Positions 1 through 8,942 of a stretch of DNA of 11,143 nucleotides are shown piece by piece. The notes below the pieces were generated by a model that did not search any database, was not told the origin of the DNA, and saw only the letters and a list, made by a program, of their open reading frames with translations. Positions within the stretch are counted from its first letter, which is position 1. Every line of letters starts with the position of its first letter. The position numbers were made by a program, and so were the translations under genes. Source of the DNA: DASYZQ01 sp035946175 (lineage in GTDB: Bacteria > Patescibacteriota > Saccharimonadia > Saccharimonadales > UBA4665); contig DASYZQ010000025.1 of the NCBI GenBank assembly GCA_035946175.1, forward strand, positions 1 through 11,143, written 5' to 3'.

Positions 1-500
<500 letters not shown>

Positions 501-511
501 TCTCTTCAGAG

Positions 512-541
512 ATAATACGATATTTATATAGATATGGTCAA
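512..541 (-). promoter_or_regulatory. Predicted 16S rRNA promoter
   Basis: On the minus strand there is a -35 box TTGACC (541-536), an 18-nt AT-rich spacer and a -10 box TATTAT (517-512). The predicted start is near 505, leaving a leader of about 95 nt before the 16S 5' end. The -35 box begins only 8 nt after the gyrA stop codon. Five of six bases match consensus in each box. No intrinsic terminator is visible between gyrA and this promoter, so read-through from gyrBA is possible. Confidence 0.65.
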
Positions 542-549
542 GCTAAAAA

Positions 550-3069
550 TTATTGGTTACCGTCATCCTCAAGATCAACAGTATCTACCAGAGCCAGTGA
601 GACCACTTCATCACCGTCGTTTAATCTCATAATTCGCACACCCTGTGTAGCACGGCCTAATTCGGGTATATCATTTATGCCAAGACGTATGCCTTGGCCT
701 TGAGATGAGACGATAATCACTTCCTGAGATTCACCCGTAAGGGTCTTTACGCCGACAAGGTCTCCAGTCTTGGCATTAACGACAGCAGAACGGATGCCGA
801 CGCCGCCGCGAGCATGTGGTGTAAATTGTGCAACCTTCGTGCGTTTACCATAACCGTGGCGACTAATCACAAAGATACTGGAGCCCTCCTGGACAATATC
901 CATGCCAATAACCCGATCGCTTGAGCGTAGCCGGATACCACGTACACCTCGAGAGGCGCGACCCATTGGCCGAACATCTTTCTCATGAAATCTGATCGCT
1001 TGTCCCTGTGCTGTAGAAATTACAACTTCATTATTCCCGGTCGTCATGCGGATCCACTTGAGCTCATCACCTTCGTCTAGATTAATAGCTATGAGCCCCG
1101 AGCTCCGAACATTCTGATATTGTTCAAAAGGTGTTTTCTTAACAACACCATGTATCGTACACATAAAGAGGTTACCGCCATTTATCTGTTGGCTGACATT
1201 TATAACAGCATTTACTGTCTCTTCGGGTTGTAGCTGGAGCAGGTTGACCAAAGCCACACCTTTAGCGCTAAGTGAGGCTGCTGGGACCTCGTAGGTCTTA
1301 AGTCGGAAAACTCTACCTCTGTTCGTAAAGAAAAGTAAGAAGTCGTGTGTGCTGGCGTTCACCACATGCTCTATGACATCCTCTTCACGAGTTGTCATCC
1401 CCCTGCGGCCTTTGCCGCCTCGGCCCTGTTTTTTATACTCAGCAATTGAGCTGCGCTTAATATAATTAGCGCTCGTGAGTGTCACAGCCACCTGTTCGTC
1501 AGGCACTAAGTCTTCGTCACTCATCTTACCAAGCTCTTGCGGGACAATCTTCGTACGACGTTCGTCACCATACTGCTTTTTCAGTTCAAAAAGTTCTTGC
1601 TTAATGATTTTGAGGATCTCTTTCTCGTCGGCCAGGATCGCCTCAAGCTTACCAATAAGCTGAAGCAGCCCAGCAAGTTCGTCCTCAATTTTCTTCCGCT
1701 CCAAGCCGGCCAGTGTGCGTAACTGCATAGCAAGAATTGCTCTAGCCTGTATCTCACTAAGACTAAAGCGCTCCATTAGATTATTCTGGGCTTCGTCAGT
1801 GGTCTCACTTGCTCGAATGGTTTTAATAACCTCATCTATGTGGTCCAATGCCACCTTAAGACCATCCAGAATGTGGGCACGCTCCTTGGCCTTGCGAAGT
1901 TCGAAATCCGTACGGCGTCGAACAACAATCTGACGATGTTTAATATACTCCTGAATAATATCTTGTAGGCCAAGCACCCGCGGCTGAATCCCGTCTACAA
2001 GAGCCAACATATTATAATGAAACGCCATCTGCAACGGCGTCAGCTTATAGAGCTGATTGAGCAACTTTTTTGGATAAGCATCCCTCTTGAGGTCAACTAC
2101 TATTTTTACGTCGCCACGAGCACTTTCATCACGAACATCTTGTATGCCGACAATCTTTTTCTCTTTGGCTAGATCACCAATCTTCTCGAGAAGTGTAGCC
2201 TTATTAAGGCCATAGGGAATTTCTGTAATAACTATTTGATGCCGTCCTTTGTTTGTTTCAAGGACTTCTGCAACACCCCGTACCACAACGCCACCCCGTC
2301 CGGTAGCGTAAGCAGTTCTCAGTGAGTCTTTACCATAGACAACTCCACCCGTTGGGAAGTCAGGCCCCTTGATATGTTTTAGAAGATCATCAAGAGTCGC
2401 TGATTCATGATCAATCTGATATACGGTAGCATCAATAAGCTCCCCGAGGTTATGCGGGGGTATGTTAGTGGCCATTCCTACGGCGATACCTAGCTGCCCA
2501 TTCAACAGTAGATTCGGTAACTTGGCAGGTAGTACGGTTGGCTCCTGACGACTACCATCATAAGTGTCAATAAAATCGACAGTCTCTTTATCTATATCAG
2601 CGAGCAGCTCATCGGCTAAGCGAGCCATCTTGGCCTCAGTGTAACGCTCTGCTGCTGGCGGATCCCCATCCATGGAGCCAAAATTACCTTGGCCTTTTAT
2701 AAGCATGTAGCGCATTGACCATGGCTGTGCCAAGCGAGCCATCGCGTCATATATAGCAGCATTACCATGGGGGTGATACTTCCCCATTACTTCACCAGTT
2801 ACACGAGCACTCTTAACAGTCTGTCCGGTGCTCCGCCAACCATTGGCATTCATGGCATGCAATATACGACGATGGACAGGTTTAAGACCATCACGAACAT
2901 CAGGGAGGGCACGGGCGATAATCACACTCATTGAATAGCGTAAATAACTATCCTCCATAAGATTCTCCACAGTCCGCAATTCAACTAACCGTGAATGAGC
3001 CGACTGCACAATCTCGCCCTCTGGAGCAGGAGTATTATTATTCTGGGTTTTGTCCTCTTCAGTATCCAT
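550..3069 (-). CDS. gyrA: DNA gyrase subunit A
   Basis: This is the breakage-reunion subunit of DNA gyrase (A2B2), which introduces negative supercoils at the expense of ATP. The 839-aa length is normal for GyrA. Visible features are the winged-helix/tower N-terminal domain starting at about residue 30 (RTVENLMEDSYLRYSMSVI), the quinolone-determining region KYHPHGNAAIYD (97-108), and the catalytic tyrosine Y143 in ERYTEAKM. The coiled-coil and second gate region lies near 380-500. A C-terminal beta-pinwheel of repeated blades (about 520-830) opens with the GyrA box QGRGGKG (548-554), which marks this as GyrA rather than ParC. A short acidic tail, VDLEDDGNQ, ends the protein. Relative to E. 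coli, Asp82 is Asn103 and Ser83 is Ala104, while Asp87 is kept as D108. The ATG start is 2 nt after the gyrB stop, so the two are almost certainly co-transcribed and translationally linked. Confidence 0.98.
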   Translation of the reverse strand: MDTEEDKTQNNNTPAPEGEIVQSAHSRLVELRTVENLMEDSYLRYSMSVIIARALPDVRDGLKPVHRRILHAMNANGWRSTGQTVKSARVTGEVMGKYHPHGNAAIYDAMARLAQPWSMRYMLIKGQGNFGSMDGDPPAAERYTEAKMARLADELLADIDKETVDFIDTYDGSRQEPTVLPAKLPNLLLNGQLGIAVGMATNIPPHNLGELIDATVYQIDHESATLDDLLKHIKGPDFPTGGVVYGKDSLRTAYATGRGGVVVRGVAEVLETNKGRHQIVITEIPYGLNKATLLEKIGDLAKEKKIVGIQDVRDESARGDVKIVVDLKRDAYPKKLLNQLYKLTPLQMAFHYNMLALVDGIQPRVLGLQDIIQEYIKHRQIVVRRRTDFELRKAKERAHILDGLKVALDHIDEVIKTIRASETTDEAQNNLMERFSLSEIQARAILAMQLRTLAGLERKKIEDELAGLLQLIGKLEAILADEKEILKIIKQELFELKKQYGDERRTKIVPQELGKMSDEDLVPDEQVAVTLTSANYIKRSSIAEYKKQGRGGKGRRGMTTREEDVIEHVVNASTHDFLLFFTNRGRVFRLKTYEVPAASLSAKGVALVNLLQLQPEETVNAVINVSQQINGGNLFMCTIHGVVKKTPFEQYQNVRSSGLIAINLDEGDELKWIRMTTGNNEVVISTAQGQAIRFHEKDVRPMGRASRGVRGIRLRSSDRVIGMDIVQEGSSIFVISRHGYGKRTKVAQFTPHARGGVGIRSAVVNAKTGDLVGVKTLTGESQEVIIVSSQGQGIRLGINDIPELGRATQGVRIMRLNDGDEVVSLALVDTVDLEDDGNQ

Positions 3070-3071
3070 GA

Positions 3072-5036
3072 TTATATATCCAGATCCTTAGCAAACTTCG
3101 CGTGCGTTGCGATAAAGTTCTTGCGCAACTCCACTTCTGTCCCCATAAGTTTATTGAATATTGCATCGGCCTTCTCGGCATCTTCGATTTTAACCTGTAT
3201 TAATACTCGTCTCTCGGGGTCCATAGTTGTTTCAAACAGCTGCTCAGCGTCCATTTCACCAAGACCCTTGTAACGTTTCTGCTCTATAAAACCAGCCTGT
3301 CTGTAACGCTCATCATCGAGACTAAGCTTCATCCCCTCTTTCTTGCGTTTACTGATAACTTCATCGAGTTTATCTTCGAGCTCATTTTCATCGTAGATAA
3401 AAACACTTGATTTGCGACCAGTCTTGACCAATTCAAACAAAGGAGGCTTGGCTAGGAACAGATGACCGCCATCGATGATCGGCTGCATAAAGCGGAAAAA
3501 GAAAGTCAAAAGCAGCGTACTTATGTGAGAACCATCAACATCGGCATCAGTCATAATAATGATCCGACCGTATCGTAAGCCTCGCATATCAAAGGAGTCT
3601 TCAATACCAACTCCCAGCGCTTTGATAAGACTCAGTATCTCATTGTTGGCTAGCATCTTATCCAGACGCGCTCGTTCGACGTTGAGCACTTTACCGCGCA
3701 ACGGCAAGATGGCTTGAGTCTTGCTGTCCCGGCCACTTTTGGCCGACCCGCCGGCTGAGTCGCCCTCCACTAAGTAGAGCTCGGAGTTAGCTGGGTCCTT
3801 GCTTGAGCAATCTGCGAGCTTACCAGGCATGCTCGCACTATCCAGTACACCTTTACGGATAATATTCTCTCGAGCCGCTCGAGCGGCCTTACGAGCGCGG
3901 GCAGCTAGCAGTGCCTTGCCAACAATTTTTCTGGCAATGGAAGGATGCTCCTCGAGATAATAAGTGAGGTACTCTGTCATGACCTGCTCGACGTAACCCC
4001 GAACCTCGGGATTACCGAGTTTATTTTTAGTCTGGCCTTCAAACTGAGGCTCTGGTAACTTGATAAGAATGACGGCTGTCAGGCCCTCCCTGCAGTCCTC
4101 ACCCGTTAGGTTTTCCTCTTTTTCCTTTAGAAGACCAGCCTTTCTAGCATAATCATTAATAATGCGCGTTAATGCCGAACGAAAGCCGGTCAGATGCGTA
4201 CCGCCCTCAGGGTTAACTACGTTATTGGCAAAAGTCTTAATCGTCTCCGTAAAACCATCGGTATATTGTAGTGCTACCTCAATTTGAGCATCCTCGATTT
4301 GCTTATCGACATAGAAGACATCCTCATCAACTACCTCGCGACTCTGGTTAAGGTTCTTTACATATGACTTTATACCGCCTTCAAAATAGAAGCTGTATTT
4401 ATCTCCAGTTTTATGATTGATTATCGATGTCTTAATGCCTTTTGTGAGATAGGCTTGGTGTCGTAATCGATCTAGTATCGTCTCATAAACAAACGCAGTT
4501 GATTCAAAAATTGTAGGGTCCGGATAGAAGGTAACTTCGGTCCCAGTCCGTTCAGTTTTTCCAACCACCGTTAGTTCAGTTTGCGGTACCCCCAGAGCAT
4601 ATTCTTGCTTGAATACCTTCCCATCCTGATAGACGGTCACGGTGAGATGTGAGGATAACGCATTCACCACGCTAACCCCTACACCATGGAGACCACCAGA
4701 GACCTTATAACCACCACCACCAAACTTGCCGCCGGCGTGCAGTATAGTGAGTGCAGTTTCTACGCCACTTTTACCGGTTTTAGGGTGTTTCCCGGTAGGA
4801 ATACCCCGCCCATTGTCTATAACTGTAATGCCGCCGTTTTGGAGGATTTCAACCAATATTTCTGTAGCAAATCCAGCGAGTGCTTCATCGATGCCATTGT
4901 CGATCAGCTCCCAAACCAGATGATGGATACCTTCAACACCAGTACCACCGATATACATACCTGGACGCCGTCGTACTGGCTCTAGACCCTCTAGAACTTG
5001 AATTTGATCCGCAGAATACCCTTTTTGTTTAACCAC
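3072..5036 (-). CDS. gyrB: DNA gyrase subunit B
   Basis: This is the ATPase subunit of DNA gyrase. The 654-aa length is normal for a GyrB lacking the proteobacterial insertion. The GHKL ATPase domain shows ELIDNGIDEAL (E43 and N47 as catalytic base and Mg ligand), VIDNGRGIP (D74) and the ATP lid GGKFGGGGYKVSGGLHGVG (about 102-120). The transducer region carries the QTKNKLGNPEVRG segment (335-347). The TOPRIM domain has EGDSAGG (E424) and the metal-binding triad DADVDG (D497, D499, D501), followed by KRYKGLGEM (587-595). After DADVDGSHI the usual Arg is Ser506, and GEMNPEQLW reads GEMDAEQLF. The start is GTG at 5036, chosen because the frame then begins with the family's N-terminal VLEGLEPVRRRPGMYIG block. 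AGAGGG lies 11 nt upstream as a distant ribosome site. It forms an operon with gyrA. Confidence 0.98.
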   Translation of the reverse strand: MVKQKGYSADQIQVLEGLEPVRRRPGMYIGGTGVEGIHHLVWELIDNGIDEALAGFATEILVEILQNGGITVIDNGRGIPTGKHPKTGKSGVETALTILHAGGKFGGGGYKVSGGLHGVGVSVVNALSSHLTVTVYQDGKVFKQEYALGVPQTELTVVGKTERTGTEVTFYPDPTIFESTAFVYETILDRLRHQAYLTKGIKTSIINHKTGDKYSFYFEGGIKSYVKNLNQSREVVDEDVFYVDKQIEDAQIEVALQYTDGFTETIKTFANNVVNPEGGTHLTGFRSALTRIINDYARKAGLLKEKEENLTGEDCREGLTAVILIKLPEPQFEGQTKNKLGNPEVRGYVEQVMTEYLTYYLEEHPSIARKIVGKALLAARARKAARAARENIIRKGVLDSASMPGKLADCSSKDPANSELYLVEGDSAGGSAKSGRDSKTQAILPLRGKVLNVERARLDKMLANNEILSLIKALGVGIEDSFDMRGLRYGRIIIMTDADVDGSHISTLLLTFFFRFMQPIIDGGHLFLAKPPLFELVKTGRKSSVFIYDENELEDKLDEVISKRKKEGMKLSLDDERYRQAGFIEQKRYKGLGEMDAEQLFETTMDPERRVLIQVKIEDAEKADAIFNKLMGTEVELRKNFIATHAKFAKDLDI

Positions 5037-5067
5037 TTCTAAACTAACCCTCTACACTAACGTTGAC

Positions 5068-5096
5068 ATAATAGATAAGCCCCACTTATCTATTAT
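5068..5096. repeat. Perfect 12-bp inverted repeat at the gyrBA start region
   Basis: ATAATAGATAAG (5068-5079) and CTTATCTATTAT (5085-5096) are exact reverse complements separated by a 5-nt loop (CCCCA). The repeat overlaps the last bases of the predicted gyrBA -10 box and covers the predicted start site. It lies 12 nt beyond the ATPase stop codon. No T-run follows on the minus strand, so it is a poor intrinsic terminator. An operator or an mRNA 5' hairpin is more plausible. Confidence 0.6.
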
Positions 5097-5123
5097 TATA
5101 AGGGACTCTTATGTATTGTGCAA
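5095..5123 (-). promoter_or_regulatory. Predicted gyrBA promoter
   Basis: On the minus strand a perfect TATAAT (5100-5095) is preceded at 17 nt by TTGCAC (5123-5118), with an alternative TGCACA at 16 nt spacing. The predicted start is near 5088, giving a leader of about 50 nt to the GTG of gyrB. The -35 region lies inside the last codons of the upstream ATPase gene. The perfect -10 with a poor -35 is a common design for supercoiling-responsive gyrase promoters, but that response is inferred here. Confidence 0.5.
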
Positions 5124-8100
5124 ATTCCCATCTTTGTCAATATATATGGTATCTTCGTGGTTGACCGATTCGTGCCGTAGGTGAACAACCCCCTGTTCGT
5201 TAGAGTGCGGCAAGGGCGAAAGTTCCTGACGTCTCTCTAGGATGTTTTCTCGTCTAACTTCTTGCTCTAATTCGCGAGCAATAGTCTCGACCTCTTTTTT
5301 ATCTATGTCACTACTAGAGATATTCTGGTTGTCTATAGGGTATGGGGTATATGGCACAGACGATTGGGGACGAGATGGTAATGATGTTATTGGTGGTGGT
5401 TGTGGCCTATTAGAATTGGGTGCAATTGGAGGCTTACTCCAGGGATTTAAGACATTATCCCCTCTCGGCTGCATTTTGCGTTTGGCAAGCCATTCATCGA
5501 GGAATGAGCCCCCTTTTTTAGCAACCGGAGGTTCTGGAGCGACTGCCGTCGCAGGATAGGGTGTCGGTAATGTTCGGCCACTAGAGCCTCGTGGTGGTAA
5601 AGGCTTATTTGTAATAGAAGACGACGACGGTGATGCAGTCGGCAATCCAAGAGATGGCGAACTACCGTTAGTCAGAGGTGATGGCAACGCTTTGGTTGCT
5701 AGTCGCTCAAATATAGTTTTCTCTACGGCCGCCCTCGGTCGTCCATATTTCGCTGCGGAAAGCTGCTTTAGCGCATTTGCTAAATTACTGTTCGGCTGAC
5801 CCAGCGGCGGTAGTATGGCCATACTAAAAGGCTGAGTAGGCACACCGCCGGTGAGTGTCCGTATAACTGTATTGTAGTTAGGGATACGCACCAGATCACT
5901 ACCGTCAAAGCTAGGCTGGAAGTAACGAGAGAGTGCCTCGACATCAACCTGCCCAATACGAAACGAAACGATAGTACCCATATTACCAAACACTGCATCA
6001 CGAATCTCTTCAGTTAGCTGAGTCGTGAACTGATTAGCGACTATCAGATCAAGATGATACTTACGTGCCTCTGACATGATCGTTGCAAATGAGTCAGTAG
6101 AGAAATTTTGGAACTCATCCACATACAGTGTAAAATCTCTTCTCTCATCTTCGGGCGTATTGGCACGGCTCATTGCTGCAGCCTGGAACTTCATAACAAA
6201 GATCATCCCCAACAACTGCATATTTAGCTGTCCAACACGGCCCTTACTAAGATTCACGAACAGTATCTTGCCCTCATCCATAACTGTACGTAAATTGAAG
6301 GCACTCTTCTGCTGGCCAATAATATTCCGCATCATTTCGTTCGACAAAAAAGCGCCAAACTTACTGACGAACCAGCTCACTACTTCACCAAATTCATTAG
6401 ATCGCTGTGATTGAGGCATTTCCTTTACCCAGAATTCAATTACACTTTGATCTTTTACATATTGTAATTTTTGCTTCACATATTGTTGATCGCGAAATAG
6501 TTTCGGGATATCGATGAAAGTACCCCCATTTGGATCGGCCATGATCGTAAGGGCTGCGTTGCGAAAGAGATGCTCATAGCGAGGACCCATAATTCCCTGG
6601 TGTTGTGGATCGTACAACTTATACAACATATTAAGGACTTCTTGGATGATGAAATCTTTTTGATCGGGTGTCTGAAACTCGAACAAATTTAGTCCTATTG
6701 GATAATCAGTGTCCGCTGGCGAGAAATATATAACGTCCTCCGTACGTTCACGGGGAACCATAGCTAGCAAACGTTCAACTGCCTCACCATGAGGATCAAT
6801 GAAAGCGAAACCGCGACCACTCAGCATATCCTGTAGGGCTAAATTCTCCAAAAACGTAGACTTTCCGGTCCCGGTTTGCCCAACAGCATACATATGGCGC
6901 GCCCGATCAGTATCCGATAGGCGAACTGGTTTTTTAGATCCCCGGAAAACGTTATAACCCAGAAGCAAACCCCTGTCTGGCATATTGCGAGGCCCATCAA
7001 CTTGTTTGGAACCCTGTCGCTCCAGTTGCGAAGTAGGTGTCTCCTTCTCGTCGGGAAAATGGAATATTGTAGCAAGCTCTACAGCATTCAAGATAGTTTT
7101 ACTCTCATGCTGCGGGAAGAAGCGTAAGATATATGATGTAACAAACTCTTCAATATCCTTTGCCGGTGCATATTTAAAACCATTTCTGCCAGGAGCATCG
7201 AACAACGAGAAGGCCGCCACCAGATTCTTTAGTATGCTCTCAGCGCGCTGACTAATATTAGAAGAGACTACGACTCTTATAAGGACATCATAGCCAGGAT
7301 GCCGAGTCTTGTCCTCAATCGCATCAACTACGGCTTGCTCAAGGCTTGAGAGCTCCTTTTTGGATTCCGGTTTGTCGTTGGCTTCAGGCGGTTTTACGAA
7401 GGCCATCATCAGATCCTTACCAATGCCGAGAAGTTGTGCAGACGGCTTCTTTGATTCCTCACCTTTGCGCTTTTTAGCTGCAAGCGTTAAAGCGGTCTTA
7501 CGCCAAACCGGATCAGCGGGTCGCATCAAAATCTGTACCCCTGCCCCATCCTCTTTGCCGAGAGAAGAAAGAGCATTCAGGAGTGCCTGCATGGCATCAC
7601 GCTTGAGATCTTGATATGTGGCGATCGGGTAGGCAAAAGCCTCTTTCAGCGACAATTCCCCACCAACAGTGCCATTGAGCTTACCGACTGGGCTAAATAT
7701 ATTATGCTCGGCTGCCTCTTCTAGCCTTGCTGTTGGGTATGCACTTACGATTGCCTGCTCTACTATTTCAACAAGGGCTATCGGTACAGCAGCATAAAAA
7801 TAGACAAAGCCTTTTACGCCAACTATTTCAAAAGCAAAGTGGCGCTGACCATATAGCTTTACCTTAAAACCTTTCTGGAGCGTACCGGCAATAATACTAT
7901 AGATAACCTGAGCCTTCGATATAGTCTCCTCTGTAACATCCCGAGTATCGCGACCATTAACATCGACATCCTCGCTGAGAGGTGGCAGATGAATGAGCAA
8001 AGGCACCATTTTAAGGCCTCTCTCATAGTTCTTCTCCTCACGTATACGCTTGCGTGTTTGAAGATAGACGATTGGCGCCACCAAAAGAGCGGTTATAAAG

Positions 8101-8132
8101 ATAAGGAGTAGCAAGAATAAGAAAAATGTCAT
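5109..8132 (-). CDS. VirD4/TraG-like membrane-anchored ATPase (type IV secretion/conjugation type)
   Basis: This 1007-aa P-loop ATPase resembles type IV secretion coupling proteins and the HerA/DUF87-type family. Residues 1-24 form one hydrophobic segment followed by KRIREEK, which fits an inner-membrane anchor with the rest in the cytoplasm. Residues about 40-360 form an N-terminal domain that I cannot assign. The motor domain has Walker A GQTGTGKST (418-426), the FIDPHGE block (444-450), Walker B LYVDEFQNF (669-677) and the sensor-like VANQFTTQL (698-706). Residues about 815-935 are a long Pro/Ser-rich, probably disordered tail. A charged helix (945-970) and a conserved-looking end, DTIYIDKDGNLH, follow. 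Its ATG overlaps the TGA of the upstream 121-aa gene by 4 nt, so translation is coupled. No pilin, VirB4 or relaxase lies in the window, so secretion, conjugation or surface-filament assembly cannot be distinguished. The motor assignment is firm; the pathway is inferred. Confidence 0.85.
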   Translation of the reverse strand: MTFFLFLLLLIFITALLVAPIVYLQTRKRIREEKNYERGLKMVPLLIHLPPLSEDVDVNGRDTRDVTEETISKAQVIYSIIAGTLQKGFKVKLYGQRHFAFEIVGVKGFVYFYAAVPIALVEIVEQAIVSAYPTARLEEAAEHNIFSPVGKLNGTVGGELSLKEAFAYPIATYQDLKRDAMQALLNALSSLGKEDGAGVQILMRPADPVWRKTALTLAAKKRKGEESKKPSAQLLGIGKDLMMAFVKPPEANDKPESKKELSSLEQAVVDAIEDKTRHPGYDVLIRVVVSSNISQRAESILKNLVAAFSLFDAPGRNGFKYAPAKDIEEFVTSYILRFFPQHESKTILNAVELATIFHFPDEKETPTSQLERQGSKQVDGPRNMPDRGLLLGYNVFRGSKKPVRLSDTDRARHMYAVGQTGTGKSTFLENLALQDMLSGRGFAFIDPHGEAVERLLAMVPRERTEDVIYFSPADTDYPIGLNLFEFQTPDQKDFIIQEVLNMLYKLYDPQHQGIMGPRYEHLFRNAALTIMADPNGGTFIDIPKLFRDQQYVKQKLQYVKDQSVIEFWVKEMPQSQRSNEFGEVVSWFVSKFGAFLSNEMMRNIIGQQKSAFNLRTVMDEGKILFVNLSKGRVGQLNMQLLGMIFVMKFQAAAMSRANTPEDERRDFTLYVDEFQNFSTDSFATIMSEARKYHLDLIVANQFTTQLTEEIRDAVFGNMGTIVSFRIGQVDVEALSRYFQPSFDGSDLVRIPNYNTVIRTLTGGVPTQPFSMAILPPLGQPNSNLANALKQLSAAKYGRPRAAVEKTIFERLATKALPSPLTNGSSPSLGLPTASPSSSSITNKPLPPRGSSGRTLPTPYPATAVAPEPPVAKKGGSFLDEWLAKRKMQPRGDNVLNPWSKPPIAPNSNRPQPPPITSLPSRPQSSVPYTPYPIDNQNISSSDIDKKEVETIARELEQEVRRENILERRQELSPLPHSNEQGVVHLRHESVNHEDTIYIDKDGNLHNT

Positions 8133-8494
8133 TGCAATTGGTCTTCGGCAATTTTAATATCCTTATTGTAGTGTTTTTTCAGATAATCTGCCTTCATTCG
8201 ACTAAGTTTATTGCTCTGCTGGAATGGATCGAGCCTTGTCTGCTCAACGATCACCTTTGCTTTCTGAACCCACTCTTCATCGAGTGAATCAGGAGCATCA
8301 TCATTATCGCCATCAAGAGTTATTGTTGGAATATTATTTGATGGCTTACTAGACAGCGCTTGCGGTAATCCTTTTTGTGACGACATCCCACTAGGCTGGT
8401 TCGGGGCACTTATCGGCCCCCGACCGGTGGAGCCCGTATCCTGCATCGCCTGGGCCATAGGTCTATCTGTTATATTTTTAGATTGAGGTTCCAT
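8129..8494 (-). CDS. Hypothetical 121-aa protein, disordered N-terminus with charged C-terminal helix
   Basis: I do not recognise a named family. Residues 1-80 are rich in Ser, Pro, Gln, Gly and Asn and look disordered; they carry an acidic patch, DGDNDDAPDSLDEEW. Residues about 75-121 (EEWVQKAKVIVEQTRLDPFQ, then SNKLSRMKADYLKKHYNKDIK) look like two amphipathic helices and are the probable functional part. There is no signal peptide or membrane segment. The TGA stop overlaps the ATG of the VirD4-like ATPase, which implies co-expression in fixed ratio and suggests, by inference only, a partner or adaptor for that ATPase. An extended -10 promoter lies right before the gene. No Shine-Dalgarno sequence is visible ahead of the ATG, so translation may start near the 5' end of the mRNA. 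Gene reality is well supported by the coupled overlap; function is unknown. Confidence 0.8.
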   Translation of the reverse strand: MEPQSKNITDRPMAQAMQDTGSTGRGPISAPNQPSGMSSQKGLPQALSSKPSNNIPTITLDGDNDDAPDSLDEEWVQKAKVIVEQTRLDPFQQSNKLSRMKADYLKKHYNKDIKIAEDQLQ

Positions 8495-8508
8495 AATCTT
8501 ATAGCCTA

Positions 8509-8517
8509 ATTATATCA
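8509..8517 (-). promoter_or_regulatory. Extended -10 promoter for the 121-aa/ATPase pair
   Basis: The minus strand reads TGA then TATAAT (8517-8509), a perfect extended -10 element (TGnTATAAT). No good -35 is present, as is usual for this class. The predicted start near 8502 leaves only about 8 nt before the ATG at 8494, so the transcript would be almost leaderless. Confidence 0.5.
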
Positions 8518-8553
8518 GCTTGGGATCCTGAGGACCACGAGCGCAGCGTGAAC

Positions 8554-8892
8554 CTAATCTACTGATACGCCACTGCGTACCATATAGAAATAGGCTATAA
8601 AGAAAAATGCAAATATAGTTATGGCCTCGCGAAGGCTGAGCTGACCAATTGACTGAAGAATTAGAAGTAACGTAGGTAATGCCGATAGCAGTGTCGCAAC
8701 ACCAAAACGAGCGCGATGTGATATGCCCCTAGCCCTTATGACTGGGTAGGCTCCAAAGAAAGATATAGAAAAGATAAAAGCAAAGGGCAAAATCAGTACT
8801 ACTGACGTCACATCCTGTGGTGACGTCAAAAACAGGAGCGCCAACAGGGCTGCCAGTAGCGGCAGAACCACATAAATGTAGAGCTTCATCAT
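8554..8892 (-). CDS. Small integral membrane protein, hypothetical
   Basis: This 112-aa protein is almost entirely hydrophobic. Four membrane segments can be drawn: about residues 4-23 (YIYVVLPLLAALLALLFL), 28-50 (VTSVVLILPFAFIFSISFFGA), 60-82 (ARFGVATLLSALPTLLLILQ) and 90-106 (AITIFAFFFIAYFYM). A basic loop, PVIRARGISHRAR, lies between helices 2 and 3 and suggests that this loop faces the cytoplasm. I recognise no family. Two ATG codons in a row open the frame (8892 and 8889) and no clear Shine-Dalgarno precedes them. It is the first gene after the structured RNA and terminator at 8943-9085, and lies 59 nt upstream of the 121-aa gene. It may be the first gene of the unit containing the VirD4-like ATPase, although that unit also has its own promoter. 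Confidence 0.75.
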   Translation of the reverse strand: MMKLYIYVVLPLLAALLALLFLTSPQDVTSVVLILPFAFIFSISFFGAYPVIRARGISHRARFGVATLLSALPTLLLILQSIGQLSLREAITIFAFFFIAYFYMVRSGVSVD

Positions 8893-8942
8893 TCATATTT
8901 TACACTTCTCACGCTAATACATCGAGAAATTCCACTAGACAC

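Noticed and set aside
4686..4985. 99-codon plus-strand ORF inside gyrB, and similar antisense ORFs in gyrA and the ATPase gene
   Set aside because: They are shadows of strongly conserved genes on the opposite strand and have no ribosome site.
5063..5091. Rightward promoter starting from the perfect TTGACA at 5063
   Set aside because: No acceptable -10 at 16-18 nt (TTATCT matches two of six), and no plus-strand gene follows.
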